From Marsupella aquatica (taxonomy: Eukaryota > Marchantiophyta), in contig OZ316891.1 of assembly GCA_973895155.1 (NCBI GenBank), positions 17,112,001 to 17,176,000 on the forward strand: 64,000 nt of DNA. The letters run 5' to 3'. The position numbers were made by a program, and so were the translations under genes. Every line of letters starts with the position of its first letter. The stretch's first letter is position 1. Below the pieces are notes generated by a model, which was given only the letters and a program-made list of their open reading frames with translations, did no database searches and was not told where the DNA came from. Positions 20,701 through 31,684 of the stretch are shown piece after piece.

Positions 20701-21298
20701 TCTAGCTGCATGGCAAATACGTCGAACTTCAAAATTTGGCGCTGGTCCTCAGTGCAACGGATCATTTTCCCGTAATTCTGAAAGAGATGAGTGTCGCAAT
20801 CGCGTGAAAAAAGTTGGATTTCCCTCACCACATGGTGTTATCGGTATTGTTGTCAAAGGTCAACGGATTTTCATGGGGGAACCCATAACCGAAATGATTT
20901 GGTTTTGCCCAAACAATACATGTTACAGAAGCCGCCCGCGTCGAGGTGTCTTGAATTTGCCCCCTTTCCCTGATGTTCTTCCCATTTTGAAAGGGACAAA
21001 TGTTTCGGAGGACGAGCTGCAATATCTTCTTGATAACGGAATCTCCCTAGTGCGCGGAAATGAACTTACAACTAGACCCCCGTCAGATTTTGATCTTCGA
21101 AGCAATGTCAATATCTTTCCAGAACATGTGAATCTTCTCGAACCCAATGTTCGTCTCCGAAGCCGGAATGGGAGGAATACGGTTCCTCGGTCAAATCTTA
21201 CCCAGGGTCACATGAACAGAATTGCGTCTGCAAAAAAACAGACGATGTACATTCAGGGAGAGTGGGATGTTGCGATTGGGAATGCATGGGGAAAATAG
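17740..21298 (+). pseudogene. GCM/WRKY-type zinc cluster plus MULE-like transposase, two exons
   Basis: Exon 1 17740-19746, intron 19747-20032 (GT-AG, phase 0), exon 2 20033-21298; about 1,090 codons. The ATG at 17740 is the first usable in-frame start. The N-terminal part is acidic. At 18.46-18.75 kb a Cys/His cluster (CRNNTCDYF, CQFC, then CTHMSRLAIHMGIHNHP) resembles the FLYWCH/GCM/WRKY DNA-binding fold that precedes many MULE transposases. From about 19.19 kb an RNase-H-like pattern follows: VSFDVMKR (first Asp), a central Glu-rich helix, HGFMADNAQAGWLAVRNVF (second Asp) and HFYQAFHRH in place of the usual CxxH. Exon 2 is helical, then Ser/Pro- and Arg-rich, with no known domain. A single TAG at 19609-19611 interrupts an otherwise open frame, so the gene was functional recently. 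It probably mobilises the surrounding element. Confidence 0.65.
19859..19986. repeat. Two palindromes in the intron of the MULE-like gene
   Basis: 19859-19873 is a perfect TAGCGCCTGGCGCTA. 19972-19986 (TAGCGCCCGACGCTA) has one arm mismatch. Both lie inside intron 19747-20032. Confidence 0.85.
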
Positions 21299-21661
21299 TT
21301 TAAGGTGCAAACGCATGAAAATATGCGGACGCCAAATTGTTACTTTGTTCAAATTTGCATTTTCCCCACTTGCTCGTGTGAGGATTTCTACCGGCAACAT
21401 TCCCAGAAACATCCATATATGCCTTGCAAACATTTGTATTGGATTTTCCTTACCGTTTTCAAACTAGACGTTGAGGAATCTACATTGACCAGCCAACCAA
21501 TTCTCACTGTTGGAGAGGTTCGGCTCATATTAGAGAGGCAAAATGATCATCGTTTATAGCATGAATCATGATGATGTAGGTTGTATTATTGGTCCAAACG
21601 GTTATATTGATTTTGTCGGATGTCAACGGTATAGTGTTATTGATGTCGCATCATGTTTTGT

Positions 21662-21785
21662 TAGCGCCAGGCGCTGGTAAATTTTTCGTCTAGGCTACAC
21701 CGTTAAATGTCATTGTGTTGTGATTTATGTTCTCAACGCCAACTATTTTTTTCCTTGAATAACGATAAGATAGCGCCAGGCGCTA
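21662..21785. repeat. Two palindromes 3' of the MULE-like gene
   Basis: 21771-21785 is a perfect TAGCGCCAGGCGCTA. 21662-21676 differs only in its last base. Confidence 0.85.
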
Positions 21786-22102
21786 GTCAATCCGTTGTTC
21801 GCTTTTATTTTGGACCACATAATGACATAAAGTTTTGGGCTGCGTTGATTTTGTATTATTTTCATATATTTTGTTGCCGATTGTGGTGGGACCTACCATT
21901 TTGTGCGCATTCCTTGACATTTTTATGTATGCTCCCCCTTGTTTGTGTTGGGATATAAGGTTCAATTATTATGTGGTTCAGCAATTCATTACAAGGTATC
22001 CTCCCTCACCGCAATGGACTAACTCCAACTTCAACAATTCTAAACTGCTGATTGTGTGTTCTTTCCCCTGGTACAAGATGTTTTTTCCTGGTAACAGCAT
22101 AA

Positions 22103-22132
22103 GGCAAACAGGAAAAGTATTTCCTGTTTGCC
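22103..22132. repeat. Perfect 13-bp hairpin near the right element end
   Basis: GGCAAACAGGAAA and its exact reverse complement are separated by four bases, followed by CTGTTTGCTG. A related AACAGGAA...TTCCTGTT inverted pair lies at 11570-11601 near the left end. Confidence 0.6.
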
Positions 22133-22424
22133 TGTTTGCTGTCTCCGTCGCTATACCCGACTTTCCTTCTCTCTTAGAATGAAGCATTGAACAATTGTGG
22201 GTCTTCTCCTTACTTCTTGTGGGACTTTTTGTCATAAATGCATTTGATTGTGATAATTCCATGACTTTTGGGAGATGTTTAGATTTAACCTAATGCTCTC
22301 AACGAGGCTCGCCTAGCCATCAAACCACGTTGTGTTTCCTACTGATGAACTATATTCCTTAATCATTTTTGGGCCTTTATTCGATAGGATTACATTGGAT
22401 CCCTTCAGGAAAATTGACGCAAAA

Positions 22425-22865
22425 ATTTCTATCATCCGATACAATTCCTAACGCACTTTGCGATGCCCAAACCATCGCATATCGACCATCGGACTTCCAT
22501 CGGACTTTCCGATATTTTGGGCAACGGATGTTCCGTTGTAACGTGTTACGGATATTTTATGTCCGATGTAAAATGAATCGGATAACTAACACGCGATGGC
22601 ACACGACGATTTCCTATGTCCGATCCTATTTAAATCGGGATGTCTGATAGATTTGATATGGCAATTTGCGAAGTAATTTGTATCGGACATTGCGTTATTT
22701 ATAAAAACGGAAAGTGCGTTATTTTTTGTATCGGACTATCCGATAGATTTAAGATGGGAACCGCGAAGGAGGGGTCTGATGCACTGGGGATGGGAAAGTT
22801 TGAAGGCAGCAACATCGGACACTGCTATATTACCGATACGGATGGTAACGGACTTGCAACGGATT
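22425..22865. repeat. Left subterminal TCCGATA/TATCGGAC repeats
   Basis: At least ten copies of ATCGGA(C) or its complement occur in both orientations, for example at about 22433, 22489-22512, 22680 and 22728-22744. Subterminal motif arrays of this kind bind the TNPA-type protein in characterised CACTA elements. Confidence 0.75.
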
Positions 22866-23199
22866 ATCAAATGTTCTGGGGGTGGAATACAGGGTTTCAT
22901 GGGTGGTTTTTTGGGGGTTTGGGTATTGTTTTAGGGTTGAAGGTGACATACACCAATTAGGAACCAAAGATAATGCTATAAACACGAGGTCAAAATATCA
23001 TATTAAAAAAGGGGATCACCCCAATATGTACAAAATGGATTAGGCCTACCGGGTAGACCCATCCTGGTCGTGATGGCACGATAGAAGATGTAAAGAGAGC
23101 TTTGACTAGAGACTAAACTAGCTATATACAAGGTACCTCCTAGTGAGTGTCTAATCAAAGTTGTCTAGCACTAGATACCCACCTAAATGCAACTAACCT

Positions 23200-25494
23200 C
23201 TAAAAAGGTGTGTTGCGTCCCTTCTTCTTCTTTGGGCGAGAATGAAGGGTGGGTACAGGTCTAGCATCATGAGAGCCCTCCTCCCTCTGGCTGCCCACAA
23301 CGGTGGCAGCCACCTGCTCACCAGATGGCATGGGTTGGCCTGATGCAGGCCTAGACCCTGACCCACTAGATGCACCGCTAGGGTGGTTAGGCAAGGTAGA
23401 TGTCCCACCAACCCCCAATACTACAGAGTGAAAGGAGGCCTCAGCTCCTCCCGCAGACCTGCTAGAGTGATGGGATGGTGCGCCGACAGATCCTGTGGGT
23501 GGCCCATGTCGTGCTGTACTCCCACCAGACTCACGAGATGGTGCGCGCCCTCTAGATCCACCATCCGGCACGTCGCCACTACCTCGTCGGGAAGGGCCAC
23601 CTGCACCAAATACTCCTACATGGTGGCCTCGTCCCATGCCATCACCTCTACTACCCCCTGAGTCCCTGGACCCCGCACCCCGTGATGCTCCAGAGCGATG
23701 GGAGCCCACACCATCAGCAGCATGTGACCCACCCCTCCCTGCTGATGGGGCAACGGCACCAGATGGGGCAACAACACCTTGGACCTGAGGAGTAGGGGTG
23801 ACTGTGGGCACCCTCCCCAACCCTGCCTCAGCATCTTGCTCAGAATCTTAGTCCAACTCCTCCGACCCAAACCCCTCCTCATCCTGCGCAATAGGGTTTA
23901 ATTGCGGTTAGAATGAATGGTCCCGACCATAACTCTAACAAATTCATGACAACCTTAAACATTATGTCACCCTAGGGTGAACACTTACCTCTCCCAACTC
24001 ATCCTCAAGTACGTTCATTCAAAAATTTAAATGTTTTGCCAAGGGGTCCGATGCAGAGTCCGATACAACCTGCATTGGACGTCTATCGGATGCGTAACAG
24101 GAAAAATGGCATGACACGGTGTCCAATGCTGATTCCGATGCAAAACCTATTGGATGAGTATCGGAAAGAACAGGCCCGAAGCAAAAACGAGTTTTGCAAA
24201 GGGTTTAAACAAAAGATATAAGGCACAAACAACTCATTCTTCGTGCGAGGAGTCAGGTGATCAGGGAGTCGAGGTGGGGAGGAGAGGGAGGGCACTTACA
24301 AACTCAGCCTTCAATCGATTGGAGCCGCCTTGCCCCATCCGGTGAGTGATGTTGGCCTCCCTGCACTCTCTCCAATGCTGCTATGATGTGCCTTGGTGGT
24401 TTGGGGAGTCTTGCTGCCTGAGCTGCCCATTGTTGCAGGTTCTGTTGAAGGGGGAGGATATCAACATTCTCCCCAGCCTTTTGCTTCTGCTCTGCCAGCC
24501 TAATTTTGTTGTCCCAATGTCTTCTTTTCAGCCAGGCACGGATTGAGAGTTCCTCCTCAAGCCAAGCCGCCCACTCATCCGGGGAAACATCATCTGGACA
24601 ACCCTCCTCCCTGATCACCTTTGCATCCACTGCCATATCTCCAAGGTACTTTCTGAATTTCTCTCGCTGATGATTGCGCATGTCTGAGAGTGATGCTGAA
24701 ATTTGTTTGTTTAGGAACCTGTCATCAATGTAGGCCCCGTTCCTGAACCGTTCTTTCACCTGCTCTCTGATTCTCAATCTCTCTTCCTCCTTCTTCTTGC
24801 CCCAGTAATCCAGTGGCCCCAAATTGGCCCTCAGCACCTGCTTGAATTGGCTTCGGAATAGATGGTAGCTCTTAGGCAATGGACCACCACCCAAATTGAG
24901 AGCTAGCTCAGGCCTGAGAGCTCTCTCTGCCTCCTTTCGCCTCTGCTCCTCCAATCGCACCTTCTCAATTGCCCTAGCTTCTTTTTGAAGCTTTTTCTCT
25001 CGTTTTCTTGGAGACAGTGTCTCCTCTGCATCCCCCTTGCCTCTCTTTGCCTCTTTCTTCCTCTTCTTTGCCTCCTTCTCACTTGCAATGCTTGCAGCAG
25101 CAGTCTTCTCTGCCTCACGCCGAGAGGCATCAATCAGCGTTTGGAGGAGTGGGACTACTCTCTCCGCGTCCTCCACACTCAGCCCTGCCTTGGCCACGAA
25201 AATGTCCCTCATAACTTCATTGTATGGCTGGGACGGTCCCCCTTGCTCTCCACCACCACCTGATCCCCCTTGGTCTCCCCCACCACCTGATCCCCCGCCC
25301 CCCTCCATCTCTCCTCCTCCTTCAAGCTCTCCTCCTTGATCCAGCTTCAAAAAATTTGAAAAACACCAAGTGCAAAACGGGGCCCGACGCGCGGGTCTTC
25401 GCACCTGCATCGGTTCTTTTTTCCAAAACAAAACCTGCTGCTTCCGATTCTTTTTGTTTCGGACTTTGCGAAACCAAAGGTATCGGACACGCAA
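23200..25494 (-). CDS. Coiled-coil, basic protein of the CACTA element (TNPA-like candidate), multi-exon
   Basis: The main exon (25494-24304) has a Gly/Glu-rich low-complexity segment, then a long Lys/Arg/Glu helix (about 25130-24920) and a globular helical region with WGKKKEEERLRIREQV and EWAAWLEEELSIRAWLKRR. A donor-like GTAAGT at about 24300 and another near 23990, with an acceptor TTGCGCAG near 23890, suggest splicing to a last exon (to 23200). That exon is Gly/Ser-rich and ends in a basic RPKKKKGR signal. One stop lies just before each of the first donor and the last-exon body, so the gene is damaged or the splice sites differ. It lies inside the CACTA element but opposite to TNP2. A second DNA-binding protein of TNPA type is the natural candidate; similarity to known TNPA was not established. 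Confidence 0.45.
24040..24175. repeat. Internal TCCGAT/ATCGGA motif cluster 1
   Basis: About five copies (near 24047, 24057, 24087, 24134 and 24160) of the subterminal-type motif lie in what is predicted to be an intron of the - strand gene. Confidence 0.6.
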
Positions 25495-25620
25495 TCGGAC
25501 TTTCCAAAACTATCTACTTCGGACCCCTTGTCCTTTTCTTGTGGCCGTGTATTTACCAAGTGTGGCCCGTTTCCTATTGCATCGGACCCCTCATGAAGTT
25601 ATATCGGATACCTCTTGGCT
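25385..25620. repeat. Internal ATCGGAC motif cluster 2
   Basis: Several ATCGGAC or TTCGGAC copies surround the 5' end of the - strand gene (about 25413-25610). They may mark its promoter or an internal element end. Confidence 0.6.
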
Positions 25621-25629
25621 TTCCCAAAG

Positions 25630-26991
25630 GGGTTCCAATATAATGTTTTGAATTTGGGTTGGGTATGGGATTGGAGGGTTTAGAGTATAATTTAGGATAT
25701 TTAGGTTTTGTATGGGGTAAGGGCACATGGTTGGAGTTATATTTGCTTTCATATTTGAATCCGCGTTTTGTAGGGCTCTACATATGTAAACGGGACAGTG
25801 AACGTGTCATGCATGTAGAGGGACCTCTTGCAAGTTTCTTTGTTGCGGAGAACAAATTTTGGGGTTTGTACCGGACTATGTAATTTTTTTGATAAGCTAT
25901 GGTCTTGCATGCTTAATATATTGGGCTCTAATTAATGATGCAATTGTGTATTGAGTCTTGGTGTTTTAGGGGTGGTTGTGGTGATGGGAACTCAATACTA
26001 TGATATGTAATATAGGATCAAGAAAATACTACAAGAAGTTTTTGTATGAACCATTTTTGGGTGAAAGCCTTTTGTTTCATTTCTTTATAGGGGATTATGG
26101 GTGTACGTAGAGGTTTTATTAGTATAACATTATACCTTTTGTTAGGATAATATTAACCCCTTCATTAGGCTAATCTTTGTGTTTGGATTTGATGTGTAGT
26201 ACCTTGCTTTTGGAGGGGTGGTTAACTTTTTTTGAGGGGGTAGGGAGGTTTTGATTTTGGACAATGCACTATGCATGAAACCGTGCATCCAGGAGGTATG
26301 ATGTCCTCTTGCAAGTTCCTTGCAAGTTTAGGGATGGTTGTGGTGATGGGAACTCAATACTATGATATATGATAGACAAAATACTACAAGAAGTTTTTGT
26401 ACGAACCATTTCTTGGTGAAAGCTATTTGGATCATTTCTTTGGAGGGGGTTTATGGGCTTAGGGTTATGGGGTTTTACTAGGATAAGGTTACACCTTTTC
26501 TTAGGATAAGGTTCAACCTCCATATATTAGCTAGGCTAATGGTTGTGTTGGATTTGATGCACAGTACCTTGCGTTTGGAGGGGTGGTTCAATGTTTGTGA
26601 GGGGGTAGGTAGGTTTTGTTTTGGACAATGCACTATGCATAGTGTGAGACCGCGCATCCAGGAGGTATGATGTCCCCGCTTCACGAGCCGCATCATTTAC
26701 ACTTAATTTGTATGTTGGAATTTTTTTATATGTGGTGTGTTCTTCCTACACTCTTTCGCACTTACAGATTATGTATGCTCATCAGCAAAATGCTCACCCA
26801 TATATGCAGAGATTTTGGATGTCCCACACCTTGTGTGTAGAAAATACGACATAGTAGGCTGGCAAAGCGCGGGTATCATTGAGGTACAACAGGACTTTTG
26901 TATCTCATGCATTAATTAATTCTATTTTGATACTCCAACACTTGTCTTCTTTTATGCAGCTTACATGAATGAGTGTACTTCATGCATGCAG
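25630..26991. other. Noncoding interval with a ~360-bp direct duplication
   Basis: A block beginning GTGGTTGTGGTGATGGGAAC runs from about 25969 to 26301 and recurs from about 26330 to 26676, roughly 80 percent similar by eye. Each copy ends with GCATCCAGGAGGTATGATGTCC. No gene is supported here. The interval probably contains the promoter of the zinc/SET gene. Confidence 0.7.
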
Positions 26992-28320
26992 ATGCTACTT
27001 CTGATAGTTCCATGTCATTTTCAGATTCAGACTCAGACACAAGCTCGTCTGAGGGGGAGGTTCCTCCACCCCCTCCTCCAGATCGTCCTCGTGCTCCACT
27101 AGGACCCATACCTTGCTGGTGTGTGAGAGATGTAAGGGACTTGTGGTTCGACATGTGTGGGAGACTTGTGAGCACATCGAGAACTATGGCCGCCACGAGG
27201 GTGATATGCCAGGGTATTTGCCTAGCCAGGTACAGATATGTTTATGTCCCCTATTCATTCCATAAATGCATTCCAATTTAGGGTATTTCTTAATTATCTT
27301 GCATTTACATCCCACTACTTAATTTATTGATTTGTGTAAAACCATTGTACGTGTGTTGAAATAGGTGCCTCGTAGGCCCCCACCTCTTTTGGTTCCTGAA
27401 GCTATGTGGTTGGAAGGGTTTCTAGCAAGGGCCATGGAGTTGCTTGCAGTTCCTCCTGCCCAGATGCCTCTTAGCCCACCTGCTCCTATCCCCACTTCCG
27501 TGCCCACACATGAGCATGTAGAGGGGGAACCGGTCTCTCGGCCCGAGGTTGTGACTACTAGGGTCCTACGAACACGACCACGATCTGGTAGACGTAGATG
27601 GCAGTATGGACCACTGGACCAGGTAGACAGACGAGAGGAGGTGTTAGGTACTAGTGATCGACCAGCCGGTAATGTAGATTATATTTGCGTTGAGGGCAGG
27701 TTTGGACTATCCTATCTCACTGGTAGGGCTGTCAAAGTTTTGAAGGACTTTTCTCCAAGTCTCTTCAAATTCCAGATTTTATTCCTACAGATGAACCAGT
27801 TCAGATATGGGGTCGCCCTTGGATAGTGAAGGCATCCTCTATTGGTCCTGATATAGGATATGGTCTTTTTGCTTTGGAGGATATTGTGATCCCTCCAAAG
27901 CCATGGAGACGTGGTTATGATGGAGAGCACCTCTTTCCTTACATTGGGGTTGTATATAACTCCAAGAGTTGGAATATTTTGTTGTGTCAACACCCAAGTT
28001 GGGGGGTGTATGCATTGAGGATGGACTCAGACCTGGATGAGGTCTTCACTAGGCCGTGGCATTGCCGGATGATTGATGGTGACCCTATTCGGAACGGTAA
28101 TTTAGCAGGGTACATCAATAGTACCACAGGTAGAGATAGAGGTTTGGAGGCTAATGTAGAGTGGATTCAAATGTTTGGTCCACCTAGACATCCATATTTT
28201 GTGAAACATATGGACGACCATATCATGACAGTAGCTGTTAGGACCATTAGAGCTGGTGAGGAGTTATTGTGTGAGTATGAGTGGGATGCACCAAAATTGT
28301 CCTTGCGTTGTCGTCCATGA
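26992..28320 (+). CDS. SET-domain protein carried by the CACTA element
   Basis: A first exon candidate (26992 to about 27231) encodes an Asp/Ser-rich acidic segment; in a shifted frame it gives a Cys/His-rich VCERCKGLVV...CEHIENYGRH stretch like the zinc motif at the start of TNP2 proteins. Further exons at about 27366-27720 and 27776-28320 follow. The last encodes a SET domain: GYGLFALEDI (SAM-binding GxG), FPYIGVVYN, AGYINSTTG with NVEW (the NHSCxPN position, Asn kept, His and Cys lost) and AGEELLCEYEWDA (motif with catalytic Tyr). Loss of the NHSC cysteine resembles PRDM-like SET domains. SET proteins methylate lysines, usually of histones. The gene lies between the zinc exon and the TNP2 exons on the same strand, so alternative splicing from a common 5' exon is possible. 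Exon borders are provisional. Confidence 0.6.
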
Positions 28321-28443
28321 TAGTTTCTTGGACTTACATACATGTATATATATATGTCAGTTTATTTTACATGTTTACATGAGAATGATGTTGTTCAGCA
28401 GTGCATGTGTTGATGAGATTAATTAATTGATGTTGTATGATAG

Positions 28444-31400
28444 AATCAATATGTAACACCTGATATTGGGGTAATATCACGAGCTATGCGACAACACCTT
28501 GTTGAGGCCATGGTGGCCAACCGTGGGCATGAACCGCAAAGGCAAGAGGATGGGGTACAACATGATGGTGATGATCCTATCCAAGACCATCTTGATGAGG
28601 AGAGGGCCATGGATGAGCTCATGGACCAATTCTATGATGATCACAATGACATTGGTTTGGAGGACATTGGTTCAACCCATGAAAGGACTAGTCATCCACA
28701 TCCTTCTAGGGGGTCCCAAGACAAGCAATGGGAGGAGGCGCAACGTCATGTCCGTACTCACATATTCGAGGGGAGTAGGTTATCTCGGCTCTCATCAATA
28801 ATGTTGTTGCTCAACTTGCAGCAAAGACATGGGGCAAGCAATCTACTTTTGGATGATGTTTTCCGTACCTTGCATGATCGTATTTTGCCAGTAGGCAACG
28901 CATTGCCAGCCTCTTGGAAAGAGGCTAAACAGGTGTTGAGGTCCATTGGCCTGAAGTATGAGGTGATACATGCATGTGTGGATGATTGCATTATTTTTAG
29001 GGGTGAGCATGAAAATGCCACTACATGTCCTAAATGTCAGAAGCCATGGTACCGTGATGACATGTTGACGGGGAAGGTACCGCAAAAGGTTATGAGGTAC
29101 TTTCCTCTTATCCCTCGATTGCGACATCAATTCCGATGTGTAGAGTTGGCTGAGATGATGGTATGGCACTCACAAAATTGTTCTAATATGGCTGTACCCT
29201 CTAGTGCCATGCGGATGATGGTTGACTCTCCTGCCAATTGATTTGTAGAGGATAGATGGGGAGAGTTCAAAATTGACCCACGACATGTTCGACTGGGCTT
29301 GGCAGCAGACGGTATCAGCCCTTTTGCATTGACAGGAAAAGCCAAACCATATTCGGTGTGGCCAGTAGTGTTGACAAACTACAACATCCCTCCTTGGATG
29401 GCCATGAAGAAAGGTCACCTACTACTCTCCATGATTATTCCGGGTCCTAAGCAAGTTAAAAAGATTGATGTGTACTTGCAGCCATTGATTGATGAGTTGA
29501 TACAACTGTGGAGAGGAGTGGATTGTTATGATGGACGTCACAACACAGGAGGTTTATCTCGCGTATTTACTCTAAAGGCCATCCTTATGTGGACCATGCA
29601 TGATTTACCAGGTTAGTATGGTAAACCCTTATTTCCTCTAGTACCTAAACCTTGTATTTAAATTATGCAGATTTTTGCCTTGATGAACCTTATTTTATGA
29701 ATGTGTTTTCTATGCACTGGGCAGGGTTTGGATATGTTTTTGGATTGCAAACATCAGGCTATCGAGCTTGCTCTACATGTGGACCCAATTTGGAGGGGGT
29801 GGCCAGGCCCAAGTCAAGTACTCTGCAAAAAATTGTTTACATTGGTCATACTAAATATCTTCCACCAGACCATCCTTGGAGGAGTGATCCATTCCTTTAT
29901 GATACTGACGAGGGCCAACCTGATATTCGTCCCCAACCTCAGCGGAAGGATCCAGCATATTGGAGAGAGGTATGGGGGAGAGTTCAGGATCCGAGTGATC
30001 CATTACCATTATTCAGATGTGGCATGACCCGTTTGACTGCATTGTCACAATTGCCATATTGGTCAGATATGCCCATTAATCACTTGTTAGACCCTATGCA
30101 CATTGAGGGGAATGTGGGGAAATCATTGATTCGCCATCTATATGGAGAGAAAAATAACAATTGGAGAGAAAGTTGTGAGTAGATGGGGATGCATGGTCTT
30201 TTGGGTTTTTGGCCATCTTTGGACCCCCTGGTGCTCCCCCTAGCATCCATCCTCCTTGGGTTTTGACAAGGGCAGAGCGCATTGAGTTTCGCAGACGTAT
30301 TGGGTTGATGAGGTTTCCCACAGGTTATGGTACCAATCTTCGGAAGGCATTTGGGGGGGAGGATTCTCCAAAATGGCCATATTTCTTGAAGACACATGAT
30401 TATCATTGGTTGTTTGAACATGTTCTTCCAGTTGCTATTATTGGATTGGGTAGTGAGGAACTTCGTGATGCCCTTTGGTCATTGGGTAAGCTCTTAAGAT
30501 GGGTATGTCAAAAGGAGGTACAGGAGGATGACATTGTTGCTATGGAGATATTTGGAGTAGAGGTTGTCTACAAGTTGGAGAAGGCACTCCCTCCCTCATT
30601 CTTTGATGGTCAGGTTCATTTCCTCATACATTTAGTGCGCGAGGTTGCAATTGCAGGCCCAGTACATTGTCGATGGATGTATTCGGTAGAGCGTTATATG
30701 GGGGTGATGAAATCATATGTCTTTAATCACGCTAGGGTGGAAGGTAGCATTGCGGAGCGTCATCTTGGAGCAGAGAGTATGTTTTACTGTACAAACATAG
30801 TTGCCACACTAGATCCTAGTGCTCCTAGGGGATGGATAGATGAGGCGGCACGAGAGGCTGACTACGAGGATGATAGACTCACTGGGGCATCTGGAGAGCG
30901 TCTCATAGGCTCAGCAGAGCGTTTACAGCTCACAACATTTATGTTGTATAACTCACCTGAGGTTGTAGGGGAGTGGACAACATTTTATGAGGAGGAGAAG
31001 CAAAACAGTCGACGCCCACGGTTATTTCCCAAGTTTCACCCATACATGAAGGAGAAGTTGTTAGAAGTGGATGCCCTGGTTGGTACCGGGGAGAGTGTAT
31101 TACACTACCCAAACGTGACAGATAAACTTCGTACCTTGGTTCATGGTCCACTACTTATAGTCACGACTCGGACTACCATGTGGTCAAAGGGGAGACATTT
31201 TCGTGTGGAACAACTTGATGAGAAGAGGGCAGCTACACAGGATTGTGGGGTGATGGGTTGGTTCACCCAAGATTCCCAGAGTAGCATGTCAGACATGAAT
31301 CCCATTCGCTCCACCGTGGCCCATTATGGGAAGATTGAGGAGATCCTAACAGTGAAGTACCATGCACATACTACTTTGGTGGAAGTGGTATTCAAGTGCA

Positions 31401-31684
31401 AATGGTTCAAGATGAATCTTGTAGGCCACAATCGTACTTGTGAAGATGATGCATGCGGTTTTACTCGTTTGAAGACATTCCCAAATAGTGTCATCAGTTC
31501 CAATTGGAGGTCCTCAGATCCCTTTGCCTTCCCACATCACCTTGAGCAATGCTTTTACCTACCCTATCCCAATGACCCCGAGTGGTCCATTGTCATGCCG
31601 TATATTCCCAGATCACGGTCCATAGTCCAAGAGAGACCCAACGTAGTTGTAGTGGAAGATAGAGACATACCCCCCACGAGTTAG
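28444..31684 (+). pseudogene. TNP2-like: TNP2-type CACTA transposase
   Basis: After an acceptor TATGATAG at 28443 the frame continues to 29611, an intron follows (29612-29724, GT-AG), then the rest to 31684. Recognisable blocks: EGSRLSRLSSIMLLLNLQQ and TCPKCQKPWY with MRYFPLIPRLRHQF (the N-terminal TNP2 region, 28.77-29.15 kb); the transposase_21 core including LGLAADGISPF and ACSTCG (29.3-30.1 kb); LPPSFFDGQVHFLIHLVRE with RWMYSVERYMG (DUF4218, 30.59-30.8 kb); and KIEEILTVKYH with VFKCKWF (DUF4216, 31.2-31.6 kb). These belong to the enzyme that cuts CACTA termini. Damage: TGA at 29239-29241 and a frame change near 30180-30240. Otherwise the protein is nearly complete. Confidence 0.85.

Larger units (their letters stand above)
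11528..22158. mobile_element. Candidate large DNA transposon encoding ParB-methyltransferase and MULE-like proteins
   Basis: Two divergent multi-exon genes (16780-13047 on -, 17740-21298 on +) share a 15-bp palindrome scattered from 11.68 to 21.79 kb and found nowhere else in the window. Candidate ends: both edges carry AACAGC/CAAACAG-rich sequence (about 11540-11602 and 22087-22140), and an 8-base GACTTTCC lies outside on each side (11520-11527 and 22159-22166), compatible with the 8-11 bp duplications of MULE elements. The terminal similarity is weak, so the exact limits are tentative. That these genes form one unit rests mainly on the shared palindrome and divergent layout. Confidence 0.55.
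21299..22158. other. 3' flank of the MULE-like gene, no further gene seen
   Basis: A+T-rich sequence holding two palindromes (21662-21785) and, near its end, a hairpin and CAAACAG-type sequence that may be the right end of the element. The open frames here are short and show no domains. Confidence 0.5.

Noticed and set aside
11684-21785. CRISPR-like array
   Set aside because: The repeats are only 15 bp, palindromic and spaced irregularly from about 60 to over 2,000 bases, in introns and spacers of eukaryotic-type genes.
26912-27196. A - strand 94-codon frame with a Gly-rich run
   Set aside because: It is the antisense of the acidic Ser/Asp exon of the + strand CACTA gene.
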